DNA of 43,784 nucleotides from contig JACOTA010000075.1 of NCBI GenBank assembly GCA_016178585.1, positions 1 through 43,784 of the forward strand, read 5' to 3'. The translations under genes were made by a program, and so were the position numbers. The notes under the pieces are model-generated. The model saw only the letters and a list, made by a program, of their open reading frames with translations, ran no database searches and was not told the DNA's origin. The stretch's first letter is position 1. The number at the start of each line of letters is the position of its first letter. Below, one piece after another: positions 1 through 6,613 of this stretch. The stretch comes from Nitrospirota bacterium (GTDB lineage: Bacteria; Nitrospirota; Nitrospiria; JACQBW01).

Positions 1-88
1 GATCCTTAAAGATCTTCTGTTGGGCATTCCCGCGGGTGCTGATATGATAAAGGGCTCCCGAATATTCAATTCTTAACGGCCTGGCCAT
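1..88 (-). CDS. REP-associated Y1 (IS200-like) transposase, 5' fragment
   Basis: Reading the minus strand from the ATG at 88 gives 29 codons before the window edge, beginning MARPLRIEY and continuing SGALYHISTRGN. This is the characteristic N-terminus of REP-associated tyrosine transposases (Y1_Tnp family, single-strand HUH transposases); the usual form is MARPLRIEYPGALYHV. The catalytic HUH and Tyr motifs lie outside the window, so intactness cannot be judged. A purine-rich AGAGGTGA lies about 12 bases upstream of the ATG. The flanking GGGGGTCAGGTC sequence (131-142) is often seen beside such genes, which supports the call. Confidence 0.75.
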   Translation of the reverse strand, partial: MARPLRIEYSGALYHISTRGNAQQKIFKD

Positions 89-130
89 AAAGCAAAGTTA
101 TCACCTCTTCAAAAAAATAGCAATATTAAA

Positions 131-142
131 GACCTGACCCCC
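131..142 (-). repeat. GGGGGTCAGGTC motif beside the Y1 transposase
   Basis: On the minus strand this reads GGGGGTCAGGTC, 43 bases upstream of the transposase start. The motif recurs next to REP-associated transposases in many bacteria and is probably part of the mobilised flank. Only one copy is visible here, so its role is inferred from family knowledge. Confidence 0.35.
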
Positions 143-223
143 TTAAGTTTGCGAGCCGGTCCCGGCATGAATAGGCCATCTCTCTTCATTTCTGATTTGA
201 CCGGACACCGGCACTGATTTCAA

Positions 224-252
224 TTGACTACCCGGTTGCACTCTGATATGAA
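224..252 (+). promoter_or_regulatory. sigma-70 promoter of the 282-695 gene
   Basis: TTGACT (224-229), a 17-base spacer and TATGAA (247-252) place the start of transcription near 259, about 23 bases before the ATG at 282. It matches the housekeeping consensus at most positions. Confidence 0.55.
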
Positions 253-281
253 TTTATTACCTGATTAAGGAAAAACCGCTC

Positions 282-695
282 ATGGCCCTGGATCAAAAAA
301 TCGTCGTCCACTTTAAGGACGGAAAAATATGGAAAGGGACGTCCCACGATTTTTCTCCAGGCAAGGATTCTTTTCACCTTACTGTAACGGGCCAACTTTC
401 TCACCAGAAACCCATAGAAATAAAGTTCTCAGAACTTAAAGCGATTTTTTTTGTCAAAGATTTTACAGGGAATAAAGACTATCAAGTGGCCAAAAGTTTT
501 GCTGATGCACCTAAGTCAGCGTATGGTAAAAAAGCGATTGTGCGTTGCAAGGATGGAGAAGTCATGTATGGCTTCATTCAAGGTTACGCACCCAACCGGC
601 CGGGTTTTTTTCTTTTTCCAGTTGATTCTAAAGATAACAATTTGAAGATTTTTATTCTTCAAACATTCATGGCTCAGGTCGATTTCCCCGAATAA
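282..695 (+). CDS. conserved hypothetical protein (two small beta-rich repeats)
   Basis: A 137-residue protein without signal peptide or membrane segment. Two similar halves can be seen: residues 1-60 start with IVVHFKDGKIWKGTSHDF and residues 84-137 contain AIVRCKDGEVMYGFIQGY. In each a strand-turn-strand with K/C-KDG is followed by a hydrophobic strand. This resembles small beta-barrel proteins, often annotated as DUF6982-like, found in Deltaproteobacteria and Nitrospirota and sometimes linked to PilZ-type regulators. No catalytic motif is apparent. AAGGA lies 11 bases before the ATG, and a good sigma-70 promoter lies at 224-252. It stands alone, followed by a convergent tRNA. The function is unknown. 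Confidence 0.8.
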   Translation: MALDQKIVVHFKDGKIWKGTSHDFSPGKDSFHLTVTGQLSHQKPIEIKFSELKAIFFVKDFTGNKDYQVAKSFADAPKSAYGKKAIVRCKDGEVMYGFIQGYAPNRPGFFLFPVDSKDNNLKIFILQTFMAQVDFPE

Positions 696-765
696 AGACG
701 TTTTAATTTTTTGGCCTTACGGGCAAGGTCCGTAAGAGAAATGTACAAGGGGTTGATTTTAATGG

Positions 766-838
766 AGCCGATGAGTGGAATCGAACCACCGACCTGCTGA
801 TTACGAATCAGCTGCTCTGCCAACTGAGCTACATCGGC
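766..838 (-). tRNA. tRNA-Thr (anticodon CGT)
   Basis: The minus strand folds into a complete cloverleaf. The acceptor GCCGATG (832-838) pairs with CATCGGC (767-773). The D arm contains AGCTCAGTTGGCAGAGC. The anticodon stem GCTGA/TCAGC encloses TTCGTAA with anticodon CGT. The T arm reads GGTGG-TTCGATT-CCACT. CCA is not encoded. The gene reads threonine codon ACG. It lies downstream of ybbP on the same strand but has its own possible promoter at 863-891. Confidence 0.97.
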
Positions 839-862
839 CTAAGGTAACAGGGATATTTGATA

Positions 863-891
863 TTGGTACCAAACTTATTGAAAACAGTCAA
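863..891 (-). promoter_or_regulatory. possible promoter of tRNA-Thr
   Basis: On the minus strand, TTGACT (886-891), a 17-base spacer and TACCAA (863-868) lie 25 bases upstream of the mature tRNA 5' end. The -10 is a weak match, so this is tentative. Confidence 0.35.
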
Positions 892-958
892 CTGGTAACT
901 GATTTTTTTTCAAGAAACTACAGCGACGCTTCTTGAAATGAAGAATGCCGGTTTGTTT

Positions 959-3487
959 TTAATTCTGACGAAGAACCGCGAGCGGTTTTTTGCCAATCAT
1001 CCGGTAAATCATTAAAAAGCTGATCAGTATCGTCAGGACTACCGTTGAAACAAAGAGGGCCAACACGCCTAAAACAGGAAAACGCCATTTTATTTCCATG
1101 ATAAATTTCAAAAATACCCAGGCCAGCAGGGTCCCCATCATCATTCCGATCACGCCCGCGATCGTTCCAAGCAACGTATATTCACTGACAAAGATCCCGG
1201 CAATTTTCGACCTCACCGCTCCGAGGATTTTCAAAATCACCGATTCTTTGAGCCGGAAATATCGTGTCGCCGCTACCGAGCCGGCAAGCACGATCAGGCC
1301 GGCGATTACAGCAAACCCGCCCATAAACTCCACCGCCAGAAGAATTTTGCCCATGATCTCTTTCAGGGAATTGAGCACATGACGGATATTAACCGCCGTC
1401 ACATTGGGAAAGCCGGAAACCACCTCCCGTTGAAACTCCAGGTCAAGTTCAGGACGGGATTGGGAGGTCGCGATATATGACATCGGAATTTCCTGAAACG
1501 CGCCGGGAGAAAAGATGATAAAGAAATTGGTTCGAAGGTTTTCCCAATTAACGCTCCGGATACTGGTTATAGTGCCCTGGACCGGCGTCCCCTGAATATC
1601 AAAAGTCAGGCTGGCCCCAAGCCCCACGCCAAGGTGTTTGGCTAAGTCCTCTTCTATTGAAATCTTGTTTGTTCCCGATTCAGTTCCTGGCGACCACCAG
1701 GCCCCTTTGACGATCTTGTTCTCATAGGGGGGTTCCTTCTGCGAGGTTAAAACATACTCTCTCTGAAAATACCATGCCTCGTTGTTTTTCAATTCTTTAA
1801 CCGGAATGCTCCCCACGGCTTGAAGACGGGAGCGGACAATCGGAACCATCTCATGCGTATCTTTGAACCCCATTTGGCGGGATCTTCGGACTAAAAGGGC
1901 CTCGAACGCCTCCTTTTGCGATTTTTGAATATCGATGAAAAAGAATGTCGGGGCATTGACCGGAATATTGTCAGACACCTGCTGAAACAATCCCGTTCCG
2001 ATGATTAAAACGGCACAAATGACGGTAATTCCAAGGCCGATGGAGAGAATAACCGACTGAGCAAATTGTCCGGGCCTGTTTAAATTGGCCATCCCATAAC
2101 GAAGTGCAAATGAAGCGGGTTTGAGGTTTTTAATCCATCGCAAAACCGCCCATGCAGAAAACTTCAACAAAATTAACGCGCCCAGGAAGATACCGGTAAA
2201 GGTCGCTCCAACCCTCAAAGAGCCCGACTGCCAGTAGATAAATGCCAGTATCCCCAACGACACCGCTCCGATCGCCATTCCCTGGCGGAATCCGATTTTG
2301 CCCAACGAGGAAGCCAGAATATCCCGTTTTAAGATTCTGTTTGGCGAAAGGGTTTTGATCCTAAATAAAGGAATGAGAGAAAATAAGAGGACTACGAGGG
2401 TTCCCGCAATCATCCCCTTTAAAACGGCGATGGTGGGGAAAAAATAGGTTAAAGATTGCGGGAGAATGGTTTTTAACAATCCCTGAAAAATCTTATGAAG
2501 GAATAAACCGATTCCCACGCCGAAAAGACTTCCCAATAACCCCATCACAAGGGTTTGCAGAAAATAAATGTAAAAGAGGGCGCTCGACGGGGTTCCAAGG
2601 CATTTCAAAATGCCCATGGTCTGTGTCTTTTCTTTCAGATAAGCGTGGATGCTGTTTCCCACCCCTATCCCTCCTATAAAAAGAGAAATCAGACCGATAA
2701 ACCCGAGATAAACAGTTAAATTATTTAAAAAACGGCGCAGACGGGGTTGGGCGTCTGTGTAGGACTCAATCGTTGCCCTTTCATCGGCCAGGGAAGTTTT
2801 CAGTTCCAAAAGCGTTTGCGGAATTGACCGGTCTGGAGGAACCTGTAAAAGATAACGATAACGAACTCTGCTCCCCGGCTGAACCAGGCCTGAGACCTTC
2901 AGATCCCTCTCTGAAATCATCACCCTTGGACCTAAACTAAAGGCTTCGGTCATCCGGTCGGGCTCTTTTTTGATTACTCCGGCTATCTTGAGCTGAATAT
3001 CGCCTAATTTAATTTCCTCTCCCACCCTCATCCCCAGCTTGATCACTAGCGATTCCTCGACCCAGGCCATATGAGATTGAGCAAAAGGGTTCGGACCCGC
3101 AGGGGGATCAAGGGTTAAGGTTCCATAAAACGGATACTCTGCCCCAACGGCTTTTAACTCAACCAGCTGGGGCGTCGAATCCCTGGGGTTGCTCGCCATG
3201 GCGATCATTTCCTGCACCAGGATATGCTTGATCCCCCGAGTTTCCAGCTTTTGAATGGCACTCAGCCCTTCAGGGCTGAGTGCATGGTTGAGATCAATTT
3301 CAATATCCCCTCCCAATAAACCTTTGGCCTCTTTAAAAACGGAATACTCGATCTGGTCTGAAATACTTCCTATCCCGACAATGCTCCCCACCCCCAGGGC
3401 AACGCAAAAGAGAAAAAAAATAAAATGCCTCCACGAGGTTAAAATTTCCCGCTTTGCCATTTTGAAAATAAAAAGAAGTTTCTTCAT
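959..3487 (-). CDS. ybbP: ABC transporter permease, YbbP/FtsX-MacB type
   Basis: An 842-residue inner-membrane protein with the duplicated FtsX layout. It has an N-terminal TM helix (about 15-40), a MacB-like periplasmic domain, and TM bundles around 255-450. A second periplasmic domain and a C-terminal TM bundle (about 715-835) follow. FtsX signatures such as GIGVGNSIHAYL with KTQTMGILKCLG in the first half and RLKESVILKILGAVRSKI in the second mark the coupling-helix regions. YbbA-YbbP systems are thought to export or extract hydrophobic compounds or lipids, but substrates are not firmly known. The start overlaps the ybbA stop by 4 bases (ATGA). The ybbA-ybbP pair divergent from tesA is the arrangement known from Escherichia coli, which supports the assignment. 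Confidence 0.9.
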   Translation of the reverse strand: MKKLLFIFKMAKREILTSWRHFIFFLFCVALGVGSIVGIGSISDQIEYSVFKEAKGLLGGDIEIDLNHALSPEGLSAIQKLETRGIKHILVQEMIAMASNPRDSTPQLVELKAVGAEYPFYGTLTLDPPAGPNPFAQSHMAWVEESLVIKLGMRVGEEIKLGDIQLKIAGVIKKEPDRMTEAFSLGPRVMISERDLKVSGLVQPGSRVRYRYLLQVPPDRSIPQTLLELKTSLADERATIESYTDAQPRLRRFLNNLTVYLGFIGLISLFIGGIGVGNSIHAYLKEKTQTMGILKCLGTPSSALFYIYFLQTLVMGLLGSLFGVGIGLFLHKIFQGLLKTILPQSLTYFFPTIAVLKGMIAGTLVVLLFSLIPLFRIKTLSPNRILKRDILASSLGKIGFRQGMAIGAVSLGILAFIYWQSGSLRVGATFTGIFLGALILLKFSAWAVLRWIKNLKPASFALRYGMANLNRPGQFAQSVILSIGLGITVICAVLIIGTGLFQQVSDNIPVNAPTFFFIDIQKSQKEAFEALLVRRSRQMGFKDTHEMVPIVRSRLQAVGSIPVKELKNNEAWYFQREYVLTSQKEPPYENKIVKGAWWSPGTESGTNKISIEEDLAKHLGVGLGASLTFDIQGTPVQGTITSIRSVNWENLRTNFFIIFSPGAFQEIPMSYIATSQSRPELDLEFQREVVSGFPNVTAVNIRHVLNSLKEIMGKILLAVEFMGGFAVIAGLIVLAGSVAATRYFRLKESVILKILGAVRSKIAGIFVSEYTLLGTIAGVIGMMMGTLLAWVFLKFIMEIKWRFPVLGVLALFVSTVVLTILISFLMIYRMIGKKPLAVLRQN

Positions 3488-4152
3488 TGCGGTGTAATTT
3501 TTCCGTCCCGGAGTCTTATCACGCGGTCTGCTTTTTTGGCAATATCAAGGTCATGGGTAACCCAGACCATGGTGTTCTGGTGTTTCCGGTGCAGACTGAT
3601 TAATAAATCGATGATTTTATTCCCGGTGTCGGTGTCGAGGTTCCCGGTCGGCTCGTCGGCCAATAGAATAGGGGGACTGATGGCAAAGGCTCTCGCGATC
3701 GCCACCCTCTGTTGTTCCCCGCCGGATAGCTGAGCGGGATAATGGCTTAACCGGTCGGAGAGACCGACTTCATTTAAAAGGGAGAGGGCGCGTTTTCTGA
3801 TATCATCTTCTCCCAATAATTCCAACGGGACAGAAACGTTTTCAAGCGCCGTCAGATTGGGAATTAACTGGTAGGATTGGAATACAAATCCGATCAATCG
3901 GCCTCTTAACCGGGTCAGCTCATCCTCGTCGAGCTGATCGACAGATTGTTGGTCTAGTTGAATAGAACCCGACGTCGGGGTGTCAAGCCCGGCCATTAAA
4001 CCGAGGAGGGTTGATTTCCCGCTTCCGGAAGGACCCATGACCGCGAAAAATTCTCCTTTTGAAATGTGAAGGTTGATTTTATCTAAAATAACCAACTCTC
4101 TGGAACCGGCGGATACTTTCATTGAAAGGTCTTTAACAAAAATCATAAGCAA
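3484..4152 (-). CDS. ybbA: ABC transporter ATP-binding protein, YbbA/LolD type
   Basis: A 222-residue soluble ATPase of the MacB/LolD/YbbA group. Walker A GPSGSGKST is near residue 41, the Q-loop is in FVFQSYQLIPNLTALENV, the signature LSGGEQQRVAIARA is near 142, Walker B is ILLADEPTGNLD, and the switch His is in VWVTHD. The length is standard for the family. It should energise YbbP, with which it overlaps by 4 bases. The upstream gap to tesA (4153-4255) carries the divergent promoters. ATP-driven conformational work on a periplasmic substrate is the family role; the exact substrate is unknown. Confidence 0.92.
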   Translation of the reverse strand: MLMIFVKDLSMKVSAGSRELVILDKINLHISKGEFFAVMGPSGSGKSTLLGLMAGLDTPTSGSIQLDQQSVDQLDEDELTRLRGRLIGFVFQSYQLIPNLTALENVSVPLELLGEDDIRKRALSLLNEVGLSDRLSHYPAQLSGGEQQRVAIARAFAISPPILLADEPTGNLDTDTGNKIIDLLISLHRKHQNTMVWVTHDLDIAKKADRVIRLRDGKITPQ

Positions 4153-4232
4153 TTCCTGATATCAACGGAGATAAAAAAACGAAAGATCTATTTTCCTTTT
4201 ATGTTATTATACACAAACTCGTTGGAGGATAA

Positions 4233-4259
4233 ATGACACCTTCCAGGATTTTAACGTGA
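4233..4259 (+). other. 8-codon leader ORF overlapping the tesA start
   Basis: A GGAGGA Shine-Dalgarno sequence (4224-4229) is followed by an ATG at 4233 that opens an 8-codon frame (MTPSRILT). Its TGA stop (4257-4259) overlaps the GTG start of tesA (4256). The strong ribosome binding site therefore serves the mini-ORF rather than tesA itself, which suggests translational coupling. Expression of the peptide is inferred. Confidence 0.45.
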
Positions 4260-4885
4260 AAGTGACAGTTTTTATTTTTTTATTATTGATAACGGCCTCT
4301 GCGGTGAATGGAGCGCAAAAAGACGGAAATTCCACAACCCGGCTGATTGTCGCGTTTGGAAACAGTTTAACCGCCGGCTACGGCGTCGCTTTGGATGAAG
4401 CCTACCCCTCGCTCCTGGAAAACAGATTAAGAAAAGAAAAATTTCTTTACCGGGTCGTGAACGCGGGAATCAGCGGCGACACGACCTCGGGGGGCCTCTC
4501 CCGGATCGATAGTGTCATCCGTCGAAAACCCGATATCGTCATTGTCGAACTGGGAGCCAATGACGGTCTGCGGGGAACACCGGTTGAGATGATTCAATCT
4601 AATTTAGGTCAAATAATCAAGCAGCTCCAAAAGAAAAAGATTAAGGTCTTGCTTGCCGGGATGAGGCTTCCTCCCAATTACGGTCCTGAATATACCGACG
4701 GCTTTCACCGGATGTACCTCTCGTTGGCCGCAAAATATAAAATTCCGGTCATTCCTTTTTTCCTGGAAGGGACCGCGGCGACGGAAGGCTTAAATCAAGC
4801 CGACGGGCTTCACCCCACTGCTGAAGGGTATCAGCTTGTCGTGAATCATTTATGGCCTTATCTGGTTCCGCTTCTTTCTAAATAA
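4256..4885 (+). CDS. tesA: arylesterase / lysophospholipase L1-like SGNH hydrolase (TesA)
   Basis: A 209-residue periplasmic hydrolase. Residues 1-20 form a signal peptide (hydrophobic VFIFLLLITA, then a VNGA cleavage region). SGNH blocks are visible: block I AFGNSLTAGYG with nucleophile Ser37, block III with GANDGLRG (Asn), and block V DGLHP with Asp183 and His186. Block I has Asn where the classic GDSL motif has Asp; this occurs in the family and does not affect the catalytic triad. The enzyme should hydrolyse acyl or aryl esters. The GTG start is the only one that leaves the signal peptide intact; it is weakly preceded by AGG and overlaps a mini-ORF with a strong Shine-Dalgarno sequence. 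The position divergent from ybbA-ybbP is conserved in other bacteria and suggests a common lipid-related role. Confidence 0.88.
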   Translation: MKVTVFIFLLLITASAVNGAQKDGNSTTRLIVAFGNSLTAGYGVALDEAYPSLLENRLRKEKFLYRVVNAGISGDTTSGGLSRIDSVIRRKPDIVIVELGANDGLRGTPVEMIQSNLGQIIKQLQKKKIKVLLAGMRLPPNYGPEYTDGFHRMYLSLAAKYKIPVIPFFLEGTAATEGLNQADGLHPTAEGYQLVVNHLWPYLVPLLSK

Positions 4886-4986
4886 CTTATTTTTTCCGGG
4901 CGGCAATCACGCCATCCCGTGGGATTATATCATAAAAGGTCTTCCTTCTCACCTCTGCCCGGATCTGTTATAATAATATTTGTTGT

Positions 4987-5016
4987 TTGACTCTTATCAT
5001 TAATTTTAAGTATATT
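4987..5016 (+). promoter_or_regulatory. sigma-70 promoter of the rhodanese gene
   Basis: TTGACT (4987-4992), an 18-base spacer and TATATT (5011-5016) put the transcript start near 5023, about 23 bases before the chosen ATG at 5046. The upstream TTG at 5019 would lie before or at this start, which argues for the ATG. Confidence 0.6.
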
Positions 5017-5045
5017 GATTGAATTCCTTTATTAGGGGTAACAGA

Positions 5046-5408
5046 ATGTTTAATTTTCAAGGACGGTTCGCGGCTCTTGGGGGAAGCGATAACCTGAGTC
5101 CCGAAGAGATTAAGAAAAAAATAGACGAAGGCCGCAAAATCGTTATTCTCGACGTTAGAGAGCCATGGGAATATCAGATCTCTAAGATTGAGGGGGCGGT
5201 TTTAATTCCGTTAGGACAGTTGGAAAAAAGAAAAGAAGAATTGGATCCAAACGCTGAAATTGTTTGCCAGTGCCATCATGGTGTTCGCAGCTTTAAAGCC
5301 ATGAAATTTCTTCAGGCCTGTGGTTTTCAAAATGTAAAAAATATGGCCGGTGGAATCGATGCCTGGTCGGCCCAAGTCGACCCTAGCGTACCCCGGTATC
5401 GGCAATAA
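5046..5408 (+). CDS. single-domain rhodanese sulfurtransferase
   Basis: A 120-residue cytoplasmic protein made of one rhodanese domain. CH2A-like VILDVREPWEYQ is near residue 34. The active-site loop CHHGVRS has its catalytic Cys at residue 76, with a second Cys two residues before it. A C-terminal NMAGGIDAW motif follows. Such proteins carry persulfide sulfur to acceptors such as thiols or molybdopterin/thiouridine enzymes; the physiological acceptor is not evident. I chose the ATG at 5046 because AGGGG (5034-5038) lies 7 bases upstream. A TTG at 5019 would add nine residues that fit nothing in the family. It has its own promoter and is followed 30 bases later by an unrelated hypothetical gene, possibly cotranscribed. 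Confidence 0.9.
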   Translation: MFNFQGRFAALGGSDNLSPEEIKKKIDEGRKIVILDVREPWEYQISKIEGAVLIPLGQLEKRKEELDPNAEIVCQCHHGVRSFKAMKFLQACGFQNVKNMAGGIDAWSAQVDPSVPRYRQ

Positions 5409-5438
5409 ACTTTACCCGTTGCGAAGAGGAAATTCTAA

Positions 5439-5825
5439 ATGTCAAATCAAAAATTTATGATCGGTGAACAGGTCTACCCGGGATGCCCTGAAATGCTTTT
5501 TGTCAACAAAGAGCCCTTAATCTCCTTTGAAATCGGAAATAACAATCAGCTTACGATAAACTCTTCGAGCTATAATCGGGACGGTAAAAAAATCGTTCAG
5601 GTCGTTAAAAATGTTCTGGTCATTAATGATAATAACGAAAACCAGATTGTGATTACGCCGAATAATGTGAAAGTTAAAAGAAAAAAAGACGGGGTTGTTT
5701 TGATTGATGCAACGGTTGTCGATCAGGACATGATAAAGCTTCGCGGGATTTTTTACGTCGGGAAAGATTGTTATATGGCGACGCCTGCAAAGATGATTCT
5801 GAACCCGCCAATCGCCAATTTCTAA
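5439..5825 (+). CDS. hypothetical protein, beta-rich, unrecognised
   Basis: A 128-residue soluble protein that I do not recognise. It has no signal peptide or membrane segment. Alternating hydrophobic and polar residues (ISFEIGNNNQLTI, VLVINDNNENQIVI, VVLIDATVVD) suggest a beta-sandwich or beta-barrel. Two Cys (near residues 15 and 111) are not in a metal-binding spacing. AGAGGAAA lies about 10 bases before the ATG. It follows the rhodanese gene by 30 bases on the same strand, so the two may form a small operon. It ends 5 bases before an inverted-repeat element. Confidence 0.7.
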   Translation: MSNQKFMIGEQVYPGCPEMLFVNKEPLISFEIGNNNQLTINSSSYNRDGKKIVQVVKNVLVINDNNENQIVITPNNVKVKRKKDGVVLIDATVVDQDMIKLRGIFYVGKDCYMATPAKMILNPPIANF

Positions 5826-5830
5826 AACTC

Positions 5831-5952
5831 TGACTGTTGATAAGGAGCCATCTGCTACGTTCTCGCCTTTCGGTCTCCTCAACGTACCAATTTCGTACGC
5901 CTGCGTCGTCCTCAAGGCTGCGGCCTCGCACCTGGCTCCTTCTGAACAGTCA
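5831..5952. repeat. 122-bp palindromic intergenic element with 20-bp terminal inverted repeats
   Basis: The left end (5831-5850) and the reverse complement of the right end (5933-5952) share 18 of 20 bases, starting TGACTGTT and ending AAGGAGCCA. The interior is GC-rich and contains further short inverted repeats (CGTT...AACG; GTAC...GTAC). No ORF fits. It fills the gap between two convergent genes (5825 and 5968). It looks like a non-autonomous miniature element or a bidirectional terminator-like repeat. I recall similar sequences in intergenic regions of related bacteria, but only one copy is present here. Confidence 0.65.
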
Positions 5953-5967
5953 TTTTAGCTGACGATT

Positions 5968-6399
5968 TTAGGATTCTATCTCAATCACGACGGGAAGATA
6001 CTCCAACCCCTTTTCAAGCCTGGTATTAAATCTTTTGACAACAAACAGGCTTAAGACCAATCCGACGACGGCTCCCAGGGCTGAAAACAACTGGCTATGC
6101 CGAGCAAGCGACAATCCGATCGACAGAAGATTTCCGACGGTTCCCCCCCCGATTAACGATAAGAGCGGAAATCCATACACCCAAAAGGCAGGATAAAGAA
6201 AATTTGCCGGCTCCACCGCCACTTTTACTTTTTGTCCAATGGCCGCGCCCATCGTGTCCTTGGCTCTCATAATCATTTTATTTCCTTCGGCCTTGCAAAT
6301 ATTTGTCGTTGGACATCCTTCACAGGCTTCGGTACGGTCAATGGAAATTAACACCTGCCCGTCTTTTTGTTCAACCACGATCCCTTCTTCGATGACCAT
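5968..6399 (-). CDS. rseC: RseC/MucC-like SoxR-reducing system protein
   Basis: A 143-residue inner-membrane protein. The N-terminal cytoplasmic part carries the family's cysteine cluster (Cys26, Cys29 and Cys35 in CEGCPTTNIC). Two TM helices follow, around 72-92 and 103-122, with a basic C-terminal tail. Escherichia coli RseC works in the reducing system of SoxR and is linked to sigma-E control and Rnf-type complexes; other members are associated with electron-transport operons. No rnf genes are in the window, so the partner is unknown. It is the last gene of the amino-acid operon strand, separated from cimA by 121 bases holding repeat copy B. AGAGGAAG precedes the ATG. Confidence 0.82.
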   Translation of the reverse strand: MVIEEGIVVEQKDGQVLISIDRTEACEGCPTTNICKAEGNKMIMRAKDTMGAAIGQKVKVAVEPANFLYPAFWVYGFPLLSLIGGGTVGNLLSIGLSLARHSQLFSALGAVVGLVLSLFVVKRFNTRLEKGLEYLPVVIEIES

Positions 6400-6414
6400 T
6401 TTCTTCCTCTATTT

Positions 6415-6492
6415 TATTCGGGGGCCTTCGCAAACTGCGCTCAATGCCCCCGAACCCCGCGTTTCGCACCGGCAAAGCCGGGTTGCTTCACT
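6415..6492 (-). repeat. gene-junction repeat, copy B (cimA-rseC)
   Basis: On the minus strand it begins AGTGAAGCAAC, has the small hairpin CCGGCTTTGCCGG, continues GGGGTTCGGGGGCATTGAG and ends GAAGGCCCCCGAATA. It fills the gap between cimA and rseC in gene orientation and abuts the rseC Shine-Dalgarno sequence. It belongs to the five-copy family described under findings. Confidence 0.85.
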
Positions 6493-6495
6493 TTT

Positions 6496-6613
6496 ATTCA
6501 GGGGCGTCTTTTAGAGGGGCTCACGTCGCCCCCTTCACCGGCAAAGCCGGACGAAGCTTCCCCCTCTCGCTCGCCTTGCTCGCTTTCGCACCTGCAAAAC
6601 CGGTTGCTCCACT
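6496..6613 (-). repeat. gene-junction repeat, copy A (inside the 3' end of cimA)
   Basis: It starts AGTGGAGCAACCGG on the minus strand and ends GCCCCTGAATA, with a divergent middle that repeats the CCGGCTTTGCCGG hairpin. It lies directly next to copy B (tandem). Its first about 93 bases are read in frame as the C-terminus of CimA. Confidence 0.75.

Noticed and set aside
716-736. 7-bp hairpin CTTACGG/CCGTAAG as a terminator of the 282-695 gene
   Set aside because: No T-tract follows on either strand, so evidence for termination is too weak.
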